In this document: piece after piece, positions 26,305-33,706 of the stretch
How the letters are laid out: every line of letters begins with the position of its first letter
Numbering within the stretch: the stretch's first letter is position 1
Source: Rhodococcus phenolicus
GTDB lineage: Bacteria > Actinomycetota > Actinomycetes > Mycobacteriales > Mycobacteriaceae
Reading direction: 5' to 3'
Length of the DNA stretch: 64,000 bases
NCBI RefSeq assembly: GCF_001646785.1
Contig: NZ_LRRH01000031.1
Coordinates: 1-64,000 of the forward strand
Notes under the pieces: generated by a model
Seen by the model: only the letters and a program-made list of their open reading frames with translations
Told to the model about the DNA's origin: nothing
The model's database searches: none
Program-made: the position numbers and the translations under genes

Positions 26305-27454
26305 CACGTTTCTCGGAGCACTGTGACTGCAAGCCCGACGCCGGACCGGAGACCGGTGCCTCGGTCGTAGCGGAGCAACGGGCGGATCGGCCGTCGATCA
26401 CCCAACACCTCTCCAGCGATGGGTATTGCCGCCCCACTTCGGGCAAGAGGTCGGGCAGAGTGAGCAGGACCCGATCCGGTTCGGCAGCGACGAGTTCCTC
26501 CGGTGAGATGATCGGAACGTCGGTGCCCGGCATCCGGCGACCCTGCTTGGCCGGTGCGGCATCTGCGACCGCAGTCACGAGCCTGCGGTCGATTCCGGCG
26601 AGATGGAACAGCGCCACCGCGCGGGACGCCGCGCCGTATGCGTAGACGCGATTGCCGGAAAGGAACTCGTTCTCGAGCCACGTACGTAGGGAACGAACGT
26701 GGTCGTCGGCCGCGCGCTGCAGGCCGCCGACGACACTCGCATCGGTCGTCCCGGCTTCGTCCACGACGACTCGCCGCACGGACTCGCCGGGTGTTCCGCG
26801 TCCGTGCACGGCTGCCAGCAGAACCGTTCCGCCGTAGAGGTCGAAGGTCCACGCGTCTGCGGCATGCATCCCGACATCGTCGAGCAACCGGATCAGCGCT
26901 GCTGCAGAGTAGTACGCGAAGTGACCGTGGCGCAGTGCGTTCCATTGACCGAGCCGCACAATCGTGGCCAGTGAGTGGAATTGCAGCAGCAACAGTCCGT
27001 CCGGTGCGGTGGCTGCGGCTCGTTCGGAGAAGGCCGCTCGCTGATCCGGAGCGTGCATGATGCCGAAGCTGTCGATCACGACGTCCGCGGGTCCGTCGCA
27101 CGGTGTGAAGCCCCATTCGGCGAGCCGCGGCAACCAGGTGCCGCCGTGGGGGCTCCCGTACTCACGGACCGACGTGCCCCGGAGCCGGCCGGACTCGCCG
27201 ACCCGCCGTACCGCGTCCGCTGCCTGGTCCGCCAGTGCCCGGGGTTCGATTCCCCGCGGTTCGGCGGCGATGGTGTCGTCGTCGGCCAGTTGTGCCAGCC
27301 CGCACGCCGAGCACAGATCCATGGCGAGGAAATGGGACGCCTCGTCGTCGCGGACGGTGGCACCGCTGCGGGGGAAGTGGTCTGCGGCAGGGACCCGGCC
27401 GAGATCCAGTACGCGCTGCAGATTCGACATCCCGCATCCGCGGCACGGGTTCAT
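26294..27454 (-). CDS. NovU-like C-methyltransferase relative with degraded core
   Basis: A 386-residue protein with the three-part layout of sugar C-methyltransferases such as NovU and TcaB9: N-terminal zinc site (CRGCG and CSACG), a SAM-binding middle, and a C-terminal domain with NRVYAYGAASRAVALFHL. Compared with the intact relative at 30480 it lacks about 25-30 residues after the glycine motif, including the acidic residue that normally binds the SAM ribose, and the family's YHEH motif is reduced to RHGH. Catalysis is therefore doubtful. It could be an inactive partner or a diverged enzyme. Third positions here are visibly more GC-rich than in the genes to the left. Confidence 0.7.
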   Translation of the reverse strand: MNPCRGCGMSNLQRVLDLGRVPAADHFPRSGATVRDDEASHFLAMDLCSACGLAQLADDDTIAAEPRGIEPRALADQAADAVRRVGESGRLRGTSVREYGSPHGGTWLPRLAEWGFTPCDGPADVVIDSFGIMHAPDQRAAFSERAAATAPDGLLLLQFHSLATIVRLGQWNALRHGHFAYYSAAALIRLLDDVGMHAADAWTFDLYGGTVLLAAVHGRGTPGESVRRVVVDEAGTTDASVVGGLQRAADDHVRSLRTWLENEFLSGNRVYAYGAASRAVALFHLAGIDRRLVTAVADAAPAKQGRRMPGTDVPIISPEELVAAEPDRVLLTLPDLLPEVGRQYPSLERCWVIDGRSARCSATTEAPVSGPASGLQSQCSEKRDAR

Positions 27455-27468
27455 GGGACGATCTCCCC

Positions 27469-28023
27469 ATGCGCATCGAGGAGACGGACCTGTCCGATGT
27501 CCTGGTTCTTGTACCGCAACCGGCCCGCGACGACCGCGGATTGTTCACCCGGACGTTCGACGCCTCGATCTTCGACGAGTACCTCGGCAGGCCGGGAGCG
27601 GCCGCAGCGTTCGTTCAGGATTCCCAATCGCGTTCTGCCCGTGGTGTTGTCCGGGGGATGCACGGACGTTCCGGATTCGGGGAGGCGAAGCTCGTGCGAT
27701 GTGCCCACGGCGCGGTCCACGATGTGCTGGTCGATGTGCGGCCCGATTCCCCGACGTTCGGGGCCAAGCAGGCGTTCCGGCTCGACGACGAGGAGTTCCG
27801 GCACCTCTACGTTCCTCCGGGATTCCTCCACGGCTTCCAGGCTCTGACGCCGACCGCGGACGTCTGCTACCGGATCGACCGGCCGCACGATCCCAGGGAA
27901 GACCTTGCTGTCGCCTACGACGATGCCGATCTGGCGATCGAATGGCCGTTGCCGGTGACGCTCGTGTCCGAGCGCGATGCGAACGCCGGGAGCTGGCGGG
28001 AGTTGCTCACGCTGCTGAGGTGA
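27469..28023 (+). CDS. dTDP-4-dehydrorhamnose 3,5-epimerase-like (RmlC family)
   Basis: A 184-residue cupin of the RmlC family. Visible features are DDRGLFTRTFD near residue 20, the catalytic His region GVVRGMHGRSGFGEAKLVRCAHGAVHDVLVDVRPDSPTFG, and YVPPGFLHGFQALTPTADVCYRID. The enzyme would epimerise positions 3 and/or 5 of an NDP-4-keto-6-deoxy sugar. Length is normal. No rmlA, rmlB or rmlD is in the window, so its substrate is probably made by the surrounding modified-sugar genes. ATG 27469 is the first Met in conserved sequence. It runs convergently into the SDR gene with a 17-bp overlap. Confidence 0.82.
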   Translation: MRIEETDLSDVLVLVPQPARDDRGLFTRTFDASIFDEYLGRPGAAAAFVQDSQSRSARGVVRGMHGRSGFGEAKLVRCAHGAVHDVLVDVRPDSPTFGAKQAFRLDDEEFRHLYVPPGFLHGFQALTPTADVCYRIDRPHDPREDLAVAYDDADLAIEWPLPVTLVSERDANAGSWRELLTLLR

Positions 28024-29035
28024 CACGGCGCATCGAGTCATCGAGAGCTCCTGTCCTCCTGAGAGTTTCGAGCCGGGCGAGCCGGGTGAAGCGTTCGTCG
28101 AAGTCCTCCGCGGTGAGTCCGGCGAGCGTGTAGTGCTCGTACAACTCCGCCGCACCGTCGGCGATACTCCATTCCGCCTCGAAGTCCAGCTCGGTGCGGG
28201 CGGCACCGAAGTCCACGCGGTAGGAGCGCGGGTCGGCTCCGTACTCGCCGGTGATCATCAGTGTCGAATCGGGAACGGTGTCGACCACGGCCCGGGCAAT
28301 GTCCGCGACGGTCCGGTTGTTCATCTCGGAGCCGACGTTGAACGCGTGGCAATGGATCGTGTCGGCGGGTGCCTCCAGGCACCGTGCGAAGGCCCGCGCA
28401 ATGTCCCGGGCGTGGACGAGCGGTCGCCAGGGCGTGCCGTCGGAGAGGACCTTGACCTTTCCGGTGAGCACCGCGTGCCCCACCAGGTTGTTGAGCACGA
28501 TGTCCGCCCGCAGTCGCGGAGAGAACCCGAATGCCGTCGCATTGCGGAGGAACACGGGGGAGAACCCCGAGTCTGCCATCGCCGCGACGTCGTCCTCGAC
28601 CCGGACCTTGCTCTCGGCATAGGGCGTGAGGGGGCGCAGCGGCGCGTTCTCGTCGACCGGTTCCGATCCGGCGGCGCCGTACACCGAACATGTCGAGGCG
28701 TAGAGGAACCGGCGTACACCTGCGGCTTTGGCGCACCGTGCGAGCCGGACGGAGGCCGCGTGATTGATCTCGTAGGTGATCTGCGGCTCGAGGTAGCCGA
28801 GCGGGTCGTTCGACAGCGCCGCAAGGTGGACCACGGCGTCGAAGCCCGTCAGATGGGCGGCCGTGACCTCGCGGACGTCGAGACACAGGGTCGGAGGGTC
28901 GTCAGGCGGGGCACCGAGGACGCAATCGGCGAAGAGTCCGGAGTCCAGTCCGGTCACGGAGTGGCCGTGTGCCAGGAGTACCGGCACCATGACCGACCCC
29001 AGATAGCCTTGATGTCCGGTGACGAGAACTCGCAT
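28007..29035 (-). CDS. NAD-dependent nucleotide-sugar epimerase/dehydratase (extended SDR)
   Basis: A 342-residue extended SDR. The NAD-binding motif is VLVTGHQGYLGSVMVPVLL, the active-site segment includes STCSVYG and YAESKVRVE (YxxxK), and RPLVHARDIARAF is a typical sugar-epimerase motif. It should epimerise, dehydrate or reduce an NDP-sugar. Family comparison by eye does not fix which. It follows the PIG-L deacetylase gene in the leftward run from the methyltransferase at 31.7 kb, so it probably acts in the same modified-sugar pathway. Confidence 0.82.
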   Translation of the reverse strand: MRVLVTGHQGYLGSVMVPVLLAHGHSVTGLDSGLFADCVLGAPPDDPPTLCLDVREVTAAHLTGFDAVVHLAALSNDPLGYLEPQITYEINHAASVRLARCAKAAGVRRFLYASTCSVYGAAGSEPVDENAPLRPLTPYAESKVRVEDDVAAMADSGFSPVFLRNATAFGFSPRLRADIVLNNLVGHAVLTGKVKVLSDGTPWRPLVHARDIARAFARCLEAPADTIHCHAFNVGSEMNNRTVADIARAVVDTVPDSTLMITGEYGADPRSYRVDFGAARTELDFEAEWSIADGAAELYEHYTLAGLTAEDFDERFTRLARLETLRRTGALDDSMRRVTSAA

Positions 29036-29038
29036 CGT

Positions 29039-29692
29039 TCATGCCTTTCCGAAGTCGACGGTGGCCTTCTCCAGGACGAACGCCTCGGCATGCGGGCGTC
29101 GGCACTGCACGCCGCGGAGCCTGGACAGCCCGAGGAACGCGTCCTCGTCGAACCAGTCGTGGTCGGTCTGGGACGGGTAGTGCTTGAGCAGGATCCGTGC
29201 CTTCTCCTCGGCGATCTTGCGAGTCAGCGGGTGATAGATCGTCGTCCGGGGAGTGTCCGATTCCCATTTGAGAATTTCGTAGCCGAGGATCAGATGATCG
29301 CGGAACACCGTCGGCACCAGTTCCGCGAGCAGGCGGTGGTCCTGATGCGCGTCCTCGCGTTGCGGCGCGAAAACCACGTCCGGCTCGCACGTGCGGCGGA
29401 ACGCCTCGAGGGCGGTCTTGATGGCCTCCCAGTACCCGGGGGCGCGACCGTCCGGCACGTCGAGGATGGTGAACTCGATCTCGGCGCCGGGACACAACGC
29501 GGCGAGTGCGTGCCGTTCCTCGATCTCACGTCGCGAATCCTCGCCGGCGATGACGAAGATCTGGACGCGCGTGGGCGCGGTCGCGCGTGCCGTCAGTGTC
29601 AGCAGTGTGCCGCCGATCCCGATGGCGATGTCGTCGCAGTGCGCGCCGATCGCGGCGATCTCGCGCACGCCTGCGGCCCGGAACTCGATCAC
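29039..29692 (-). CDS. PIG-L family deacetylase
   Basis: A 217-residue PIG-L/LmbE-type zinc-dependent deacetylase. The signature AHCDD near residue 18 and AHQDH near residue 119 supply the metal ligands. Family members deacetylate N-acetylglucosamine-containing compounds, such as MshB in mycothiol and enzymes in antibiotic sugar pathways. Here it is coupled by a GTGA overlap to the cytidylyltransferase gene and is followed by an SDR epimerase, so it probably deacetylates a sugar intermediate of the polysaccharide. The overlap decides the GTG start at 29692; the longer frame runs through the upstream gene. Confidence 0.85.
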   Translation of the reverse strand: MIEFRAAGVREIAAIGAHCDDIAIGIGGTLLTLTARATAPTRVQIFVIAGEDSRREIEERHALAALCPGAEIEFTILDVPDGRAPGYWEAIKTALEAFRRTCEPDVVFAPQREDAHQDHRLLAELVPTVFRDHLILGYEILKWESDTPRTTIYHPLTRKIAEEKARILLKHYPSQTDHDWFDEDAFLGLSRLRGVQCRRPHAEAFVLEKATVDFGKA

Positions 29693-30483
29693 GACTGCAC
29701 CACCGCGGGTTCGGATTCCCACACCGTCCACGGGTGGATGCCGTGCGCGTAGTTGTCGTCCAGTTCGGCACGTTCCTTGAACGTGTCCGCCGGCTTCCAG
29801 AATCCGTCGTGGCGGTAGCCGAAGAGCCGTCCCTGGCCCGCGAGGGTCCCGCAGACGTCGGCCACCAGGTCGCCGCCGGGCGGAAGGAGATCGAAGATCT
29901 CCTGGCTCAGCACGAAGTACCCGCCGTTCTCGAAGATCGGCAGGTTTCCGACGGGAATGATCTCCTTGATCTCTCCGTTGTCGGCCACGTTGACGCAGTG
30001 GAACGACGATTGCGGTGGTACGACGAGCATCGAGGCTGCGGCGCCCGATTCGTGATAACGCTCGATCATGCGGTCGAGGGGCGCATCGGTCAGCACGTCG
30101 GCGTAGTTGGCGAGGAAGTAGCGGTCGTCGCCGAGGTGACCGCGGACCCGGCGCAGCCTCTCGCCGATCGCGGATTCGAGTCCGGTGTCGACGAAGGTGA
30201 TCGACCAGTCGCTGATGTCGGTGTGCAACATCTCGATCCGGTTGTCGTGCATGACGAAATCGTTGGATTGTTCCTCGTGGTAGTCGAGGAAGAACTCCTT
30301 GATCTTGGTGGCGCCGTAGCCGAGACAGAGAATGAACTCCGAATGGCCGTAGTGCGCGTAGTACTTCATGATGTGCCACAGCAGGGGTCTGGGTCCCACC
30401 ATCTGCATGGGTTTGGGAATCTCGTCGTGGCGATCGTTGCGCATGCGCATGCCGTATCCGCCGCAGAAGAGTACGACCTTCAT
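29689..30483 (-). CDS. rfbF: glucose-1-phosphate cytidylyltransferase-like nucleotidyltransferase
   Basis: A 264-residue sugar-phosphate nucleotidyltransferase. VVLFCGGYGMRMRN is the nucleotide-binding loop, EIPKPMQMVGPRPLLWHIMKYYAHYG supplies the conserved Lys-Pro, and YHEEQSNDF, GDDRYFLANYADVLTD and ENGGYFVLSQEIFD are typical of glucose-1-phosphate cytidylyltransferases. It would make CDP-glucose from glucose-1-phosphate and CTP, the entry to CDP-3,6-dideoxyhexoses. The usual partner, CDP-glucose 4,6-dehydratase, is not seen nearby unless the SDR at 28007 does that job. Both ends are coupled by 4-bp overlaps (ATGA upstream, GTGA downstream). Confidence 0.85.
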   Translation of the reverse strand: MKVVLFCGGYGMRMRNDRHDEIPKPMQMVGPRPLLWHIMKYYAHYGHSEFILCLGYGATKIKEFFLDYHEEQSNDFVMHDNRIEMLHTDISDWSITFVDTGLESAIGERLRRVRGHLGDDRYFLANYADVLTDAPLDRMIERYHESGAAASMLVVPPQSSFHCVNVADNGEIKEIIPVGNLPIFENGGYFVLSQEIFDLLPPGGDLVADVCGTLAGQGRLFGYRHDGFWKPADTFKERAELDDNYAHGIHPWTVWESEPAVVQS

Positions 30484-31736
30484 GATCTGACGCTCCTTAC
30501 GAAGTCGCTGGGACCGATAGCGGTGTGCAGCGTGGGCAGCGGGAAGACGAGACGGCCGCCCCATTCGCCGATGGACCCGAGTTGGTCCGTCAGTTCCGGC
30601 TCGAGGTTCCAGGGCAGCGCGACGACGACGTCTGGCCGGTCCTTGTCGAGGTCCTCCGGCGGGCGGATGGGTAGCCGGACGCCGGGCGTGTACCGGCCGT
30701 GTTTGTACGGGTTCCGGTCGACGGTGTAGCGCATGAGGTCGGGGCGGATGCCGCAGTAGTTGAGCAGGGTGTTGCCTTTTCCCGGTGCGCCGTAGCCCAC
30801 GACCAGGAGATCGCGGTCGCGGCAGTCCAGCAGGAACCGCAGGAGGTCCCTGCGGACGGCCTGGGCGCGGGCCTCGAGATCCGTGTAGCCGCCCGTCGTG
30901 TGCAGCCCGGCTTGTCGTTCCTCTTCGAGAACGGCTTCGAGCCGTGGTCCGGCGGGGCCGGCGGACTCTTCGGGCCGCGCCCACAGCCGAATGGATCCTC
31001 CGTGGGTTTCGAGCAGCTCGACATCGACGATGCACAGGTTCGCGGTCGCCAGAGCACGCATCGCGGACAGGACGGTGTAGTACTGGAAGTGCTCGTGGTA
31101 GATGGTGTCGAACTGGGCCGAGCGGACCAGGTTCAGCGCGTGGTGGACCTCGATGCTGAGCCACCCGTCGTCGGCGACGAGGATGCGCAGTGCGCGCGTG
31201 AACCCCAGCAGATCGGGGATGTGGGCGTACACGTTGTTGGCGACGACCAGATCGGCCGGGCCGTACTCACGCCGGATGTCCTCGGCGGTACCTTCGTCGA
31301 GGAACGCGGTGAGCGTGGGCACCCCGATCCCGCGGGCGGCGGCCCCGACGTTGACGGAGGGTTCGATGCCCAGGCAGGGGATCCCGGCCGAAATCGCGTG
31401 GCGGAGCAGGTAACCGTCGTTGCTGGCGACTTCGACTATCGAGGAGTGCGGGCCCAAACCGAGGTCGTGGACGGCCTTCTCGACGAAATTGCGCGCGTGC
31501 TCGACCCAGGAATCGGAGTACGACGCGAAGTAGGCGTAGTCCGTGAAGGTGTCCTCCGGGGTGATCAGTGCCGGGATCTGGAGCAGGAGGCATTCCTCGC
31601 ACAGGCGAAGGTGGAGCGGGTAGGTGGTTTCGGGAAGGTCGAGTTGTTCCTCGAGCAGGAACCGTTCGCACGGCGGGGTGGCGCCGAGGTCCAGGACGCT
31701 CAACAGTTGTTCGGAATCGCAGAGACGGCATCTCAT
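30480..31736 (-). CDS. NovU-like sugar C-methyltransferase
   Basis: A 418-residue class I SAM-dependent methyltransferase with the complete three-domain layout of NovU/TcaB9-type enzymes. The N-terminal zinc site uses CRLCD and CEECL, the SAM motif is IVEVASNDGYLLRHAISAGIPCLGIEPS, the catalytic YHEH is in DTIYHEHFQYY, and the C-terminal domain has LLVVGYGAPGKGNTLLNYCGI. It would C-methylate a keto-deoxysugar, often at C-3. ATG 31736 has GAGGGG upstream; the open frame to 31799 lies before the conserved region. It is the first gene of a leftward operon with the cytidylyltransferase, PIG-L and SDR genes. Confidence 0.87.
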   Translation of the reverse strand: MRCRLCDSEQLLSVLDLGATPPCERFLLEEQLDLPETTYPLHLRLCEECLLLQIPALITPEDTFTDYAYFASYSDSWVEHARNFVEKAVHDLGLGPHSSIVEVASNDGYLLRHAISAGIPCLGIEPSVNVGAAARGIGVPTLTAFLDEGTAEDIRREYGPADLVVANNVYAHIPDLLGFTRALRILVADDGWLSIEVHHALNLVRSAQFDTIYHEHFQYYTVLSAMRALATANLCIVDVELLETHGGSIRLWARPEESAGPAGPRLEAVLEEERQAGLHTTGGYTDLEARAQAVRRDLLRFLLDCRDRDLLVVGYGAPGKGNTLLNYCGIRPDLMRYTVDRNPYKHGRYTPGVRLPIRPPEDLDKDRPDVVVALPWNLEPELTDQLGSIGEWGGRLVFPLPTLHTAIGPSDFVRSVRS

Positions 31737-31985
31737 CGCTTCACCCCTCGGGCGCTGAGGATCCGCACCGACAGAAAATGGCGACGCAGAGTCCGACAAG
31801 CCCAGCTAATCATACTTGGAGCCGGTAGAAAAGACGGAAAGAGACTTCGAGATTGTTTTGGGAGAGATGTGAGAAAACGGCCCCTGGGGGGTCCTAGACT
31901 CGAATCAACTCACATCGTTCGCATTCGTCGGGGGACCGTGCGGGATGGCGAGGCGTCCGGAACCTGAGGGTTGGGAGGTTGCCCG
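31737..31985. promoter_or_regulatory. divergent promoter region
   Basis: 249 bp between the start of the leftward sugar operon and the rightward GyrI-like pair. The middle part (about 31800-31870) is clearly AT-richer than its surroundings, as expected for promoters. A symmetrical C4TG6-like tract lies near 31881-31893. No confident -35/-10 pair or known operator can be named by eye. Confidence 0.35.
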
Positions 31986-32444
31986 ATGTCGTTCCAGATC
32001 GTCCAGCGAAAACGCACCCTGGTCGCAGGGCTGCCGGTGCGCAGCCCCCGGCGGCCGCTGGGGAAGGTACGCGATCGTGAACTCGAGCGAGCCTGGTCCG
32101 CCGTCCTCAAGCAGGAACTCGGCGGCCCGCTGGCGTCGGCCTACACCGACCACGCCGTGGAAGTCGGGTCCTATTACACGCAAATCGTGGGATACCAATG
32201 TGATTCGCTCGATCAGGTGACTCCGGGGCACATCGTGTCCTGGCTGCCGGCGGGAAAATACGCGAAGTTCTCGTCGACCGGCACGTTCCCCCAGATCCTC
32301 ATCGATCTGTGGGACCGTCTCCACGCCGCGGAGAATTCGGGTGAGATCGTCCGTGCCTTCACCGGCGATTTCGAATTCTATCCGCACGCGTACGGAATCG
32401 AGTTGTACGTGGCAATCCGTCTTCCCGAAGATATTGGTGTGTAG
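31986..32444 (+). CDS. GyrI-like/effector-binding domain protein
   Basis: A 152-residue protein that appears to be a single GyrI-like (AraC effector-binding) domain. It has a central VEVGSYYTQIVGYQCDSLDQVTPGHIVSWLPAGKYAKFSSTG stretch and ends FEFYPHAYGIELYVAIRLPE, the usual final strand. Domains of this fold bind small hydrophobic or cationic ligands, and stand-alone versions include Cass2 and SbmC. No DNA-binding region is present. ATG 31986 is preferred, being the first Met in conserved sequence. Its stop overlaps the next gene by one base. Confidence 0.68.
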   Translation: MSFQIVQRKRTLVAGLPVRSPRRPLGKVRDRELERAWSAVLKQELGGPLASAYTDHAVEVGSYYTQIVGYQCDSLDQVTPGHIVSWLPAGKYAKFSSTGTFPQILIDLWDRLHAAENSGEIVRAFTGDFEFYPHAYGIELYVAIRLPEDIGV

Positions 32445-32869
32445 TGAGTTTCGAGGTAGTGAAAGTTCACTCGTTCGGCGTGGGAGGGTTGGTCCTCCCG
32501 GGATTGACACCCGGCGCGGCGGCCCAGCGCTCGGACCTGATGGTCTTCACCGAGGATCGGATCCGTGCCCGTGGCATCGACGAGGTCGTCGTGGCGTACG
32601 TGTGCAATCCCGAGGTCGGCTGGTCCGCGGTGGTGGGGTATCGATGCGGTGGGGTCGAGGACCTGCCGGTGGGCGACTCGATGGTGACGGTCCCCACCGC
32701 GTACTTCGCTCATTTCACCAACGACGGCGACGAGGGCGACGCGGCCGAGGACGTCTGGAACCAGGTCGAGATCGCGGAGAAGGAGGGGCGGATCGAACGC
32801 GCCTACGGTAGCGAAGTGGCGACCATCCGATCGACGGGCGAAACGGACTTGTTCATCCGATTGGTCTGA
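32444..32869 (+). CDS. GyrI-like/effector-binding domain protein (second copy)
   Basis: A 141-residue protein that is another single GyrI-like domain. It has VVVAYVCNPEVGWSAVVGYRCGGVEDLPVGDSMVTVPTAYFAHFTNDG, and ends ATIRSTGETDLFIRLV. It is related to but clearly diverged from the preceding gene product. GTG 32444 overlaps the previous TAG by one base, so the two should be translated together and may form a heterodimer. Ligand unknown. Confidence 0.65.
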   Translation: MSFEVVKVHSFGVGGLVLPGLTPGAAAQRSDLMVFTEDRIRARGIDEVVVAYVCNPEVGWSAVVGYRCGGVEDLPVGDSMVTVPTAYFAHFTNDGDEGDAAEDVWNQVEIAEKEGRIERAYGSEVATIRSTGETDLFIRLV

Positions 32870-32998
32870 TTACACCGAGGGAATGAGCCGTAAACGCCTC
32901 ATCCCGGCAATCCGTACGCGATGATTGGTGAATGCGGTCGTCGCCGCGGATGTGTGTGGGCACCGGCCGGGGGAGTGACGGGCGTTCGGAGGCCGACA

Positions 32999-33706
32999 AT
33001 GAATCGAGCCGTGCGGCTTGCGTCGGAACCGGTACCGGAATCGGCGCAGTCGCAGGTTTCGGTCCATCGGGACCACGCATCCGGATACCACTTCGTCGCG
33101 GCCGCACCGCACGCGGTTCCCGACCTGTGGCACGAGTACATTTCGGGTGCGTTGCGCGCCTACCAGCGGTTCGGCGTGGAGTCGGCGCTGGAGTACGAAC
33201 GGGTGTGCAGCGGCGAGACGACCGCGCTGTTCCACGCGGCACTCGACGCGAGTGGCGTCGTGGTGGGTGGGTTGCGTGCGCAGGGGCCGTACCGCCGGGC
33301 GGACGAGTCCCATGCTCTCCGGGAATGGAAGACACCCGAGGACACCGACCGGATCCGGAGGATGATCGAGGCCCGGATCCCGGCGGGTGTGGTCGAGGCG
33401 AAGGCAGCCTGGGTCTCGGAGGAACTACCGCATCGACGTGAACTGACCCTCGCGCTGGCGCAGATGGGTGCCATGTTCATGGACCTGCTCGACGTCCGGT
33501 TCATGATGGCCACCGCGGCGGACAATGTGCTCGAACTGTGGAAGACCTGCGGTGGGGTGGTGGACAACCGTGTGCCGGCCACCCCCTATCCCGACGCGCG
33601 GTACCGGACGCGCCTGATGTGGTGGGACCGGCAGCACAGCCACGTTCAGGACTTCGTGTTCACCGGTGGGGTGCCGGTGCCGCCGCGGGGCGAGGACTCG
33701 GGGTGA
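32999..33706 (+). CDS. GNAT-like acyltransferase-fold protein
   Basis: A 235-residue protein of uncertain function. Two stretches suggest a GNAT-type acyltransferase fold: TTALFHAALDASGVVVGGLRAQGPYRR in the N-terminal half, and GVVEAKAAWVSEELPHRRELTLALAQMGAMFMDLLDVRFMMATAADNVLELWKTCGG in the C-terminal half, which looks like the acyl-carrier-binding part. It loosely resembles N-acyl amino acid synthases. Its stop overlaps the start of the MoeY-like gene (GTGA), so the two products probably work together. ATG 32999 is the best start; the open frame to 32921 is not conserved-looking. Confidence 0.45.
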   Translation: MNRAVRLASEPVPESAQSQVSVHRDHASGYHFVAAAPHAVPDLWHEYISGALRAYQRFGVESALEYERVCSGETTALFHAALDASGVVVGGLRAQGPYRRADESHALREWKTPEDTDRIRRMIEARIPAGVVEAKAAWVSEELPHRRELTLALAQMGAMFMDLLDVRFMMATAADNVLELWKTCGGVVDNRVPATPYPDARYRTRLMWWDRQHSHVQDFVFTGGVPVPPRGEDSG

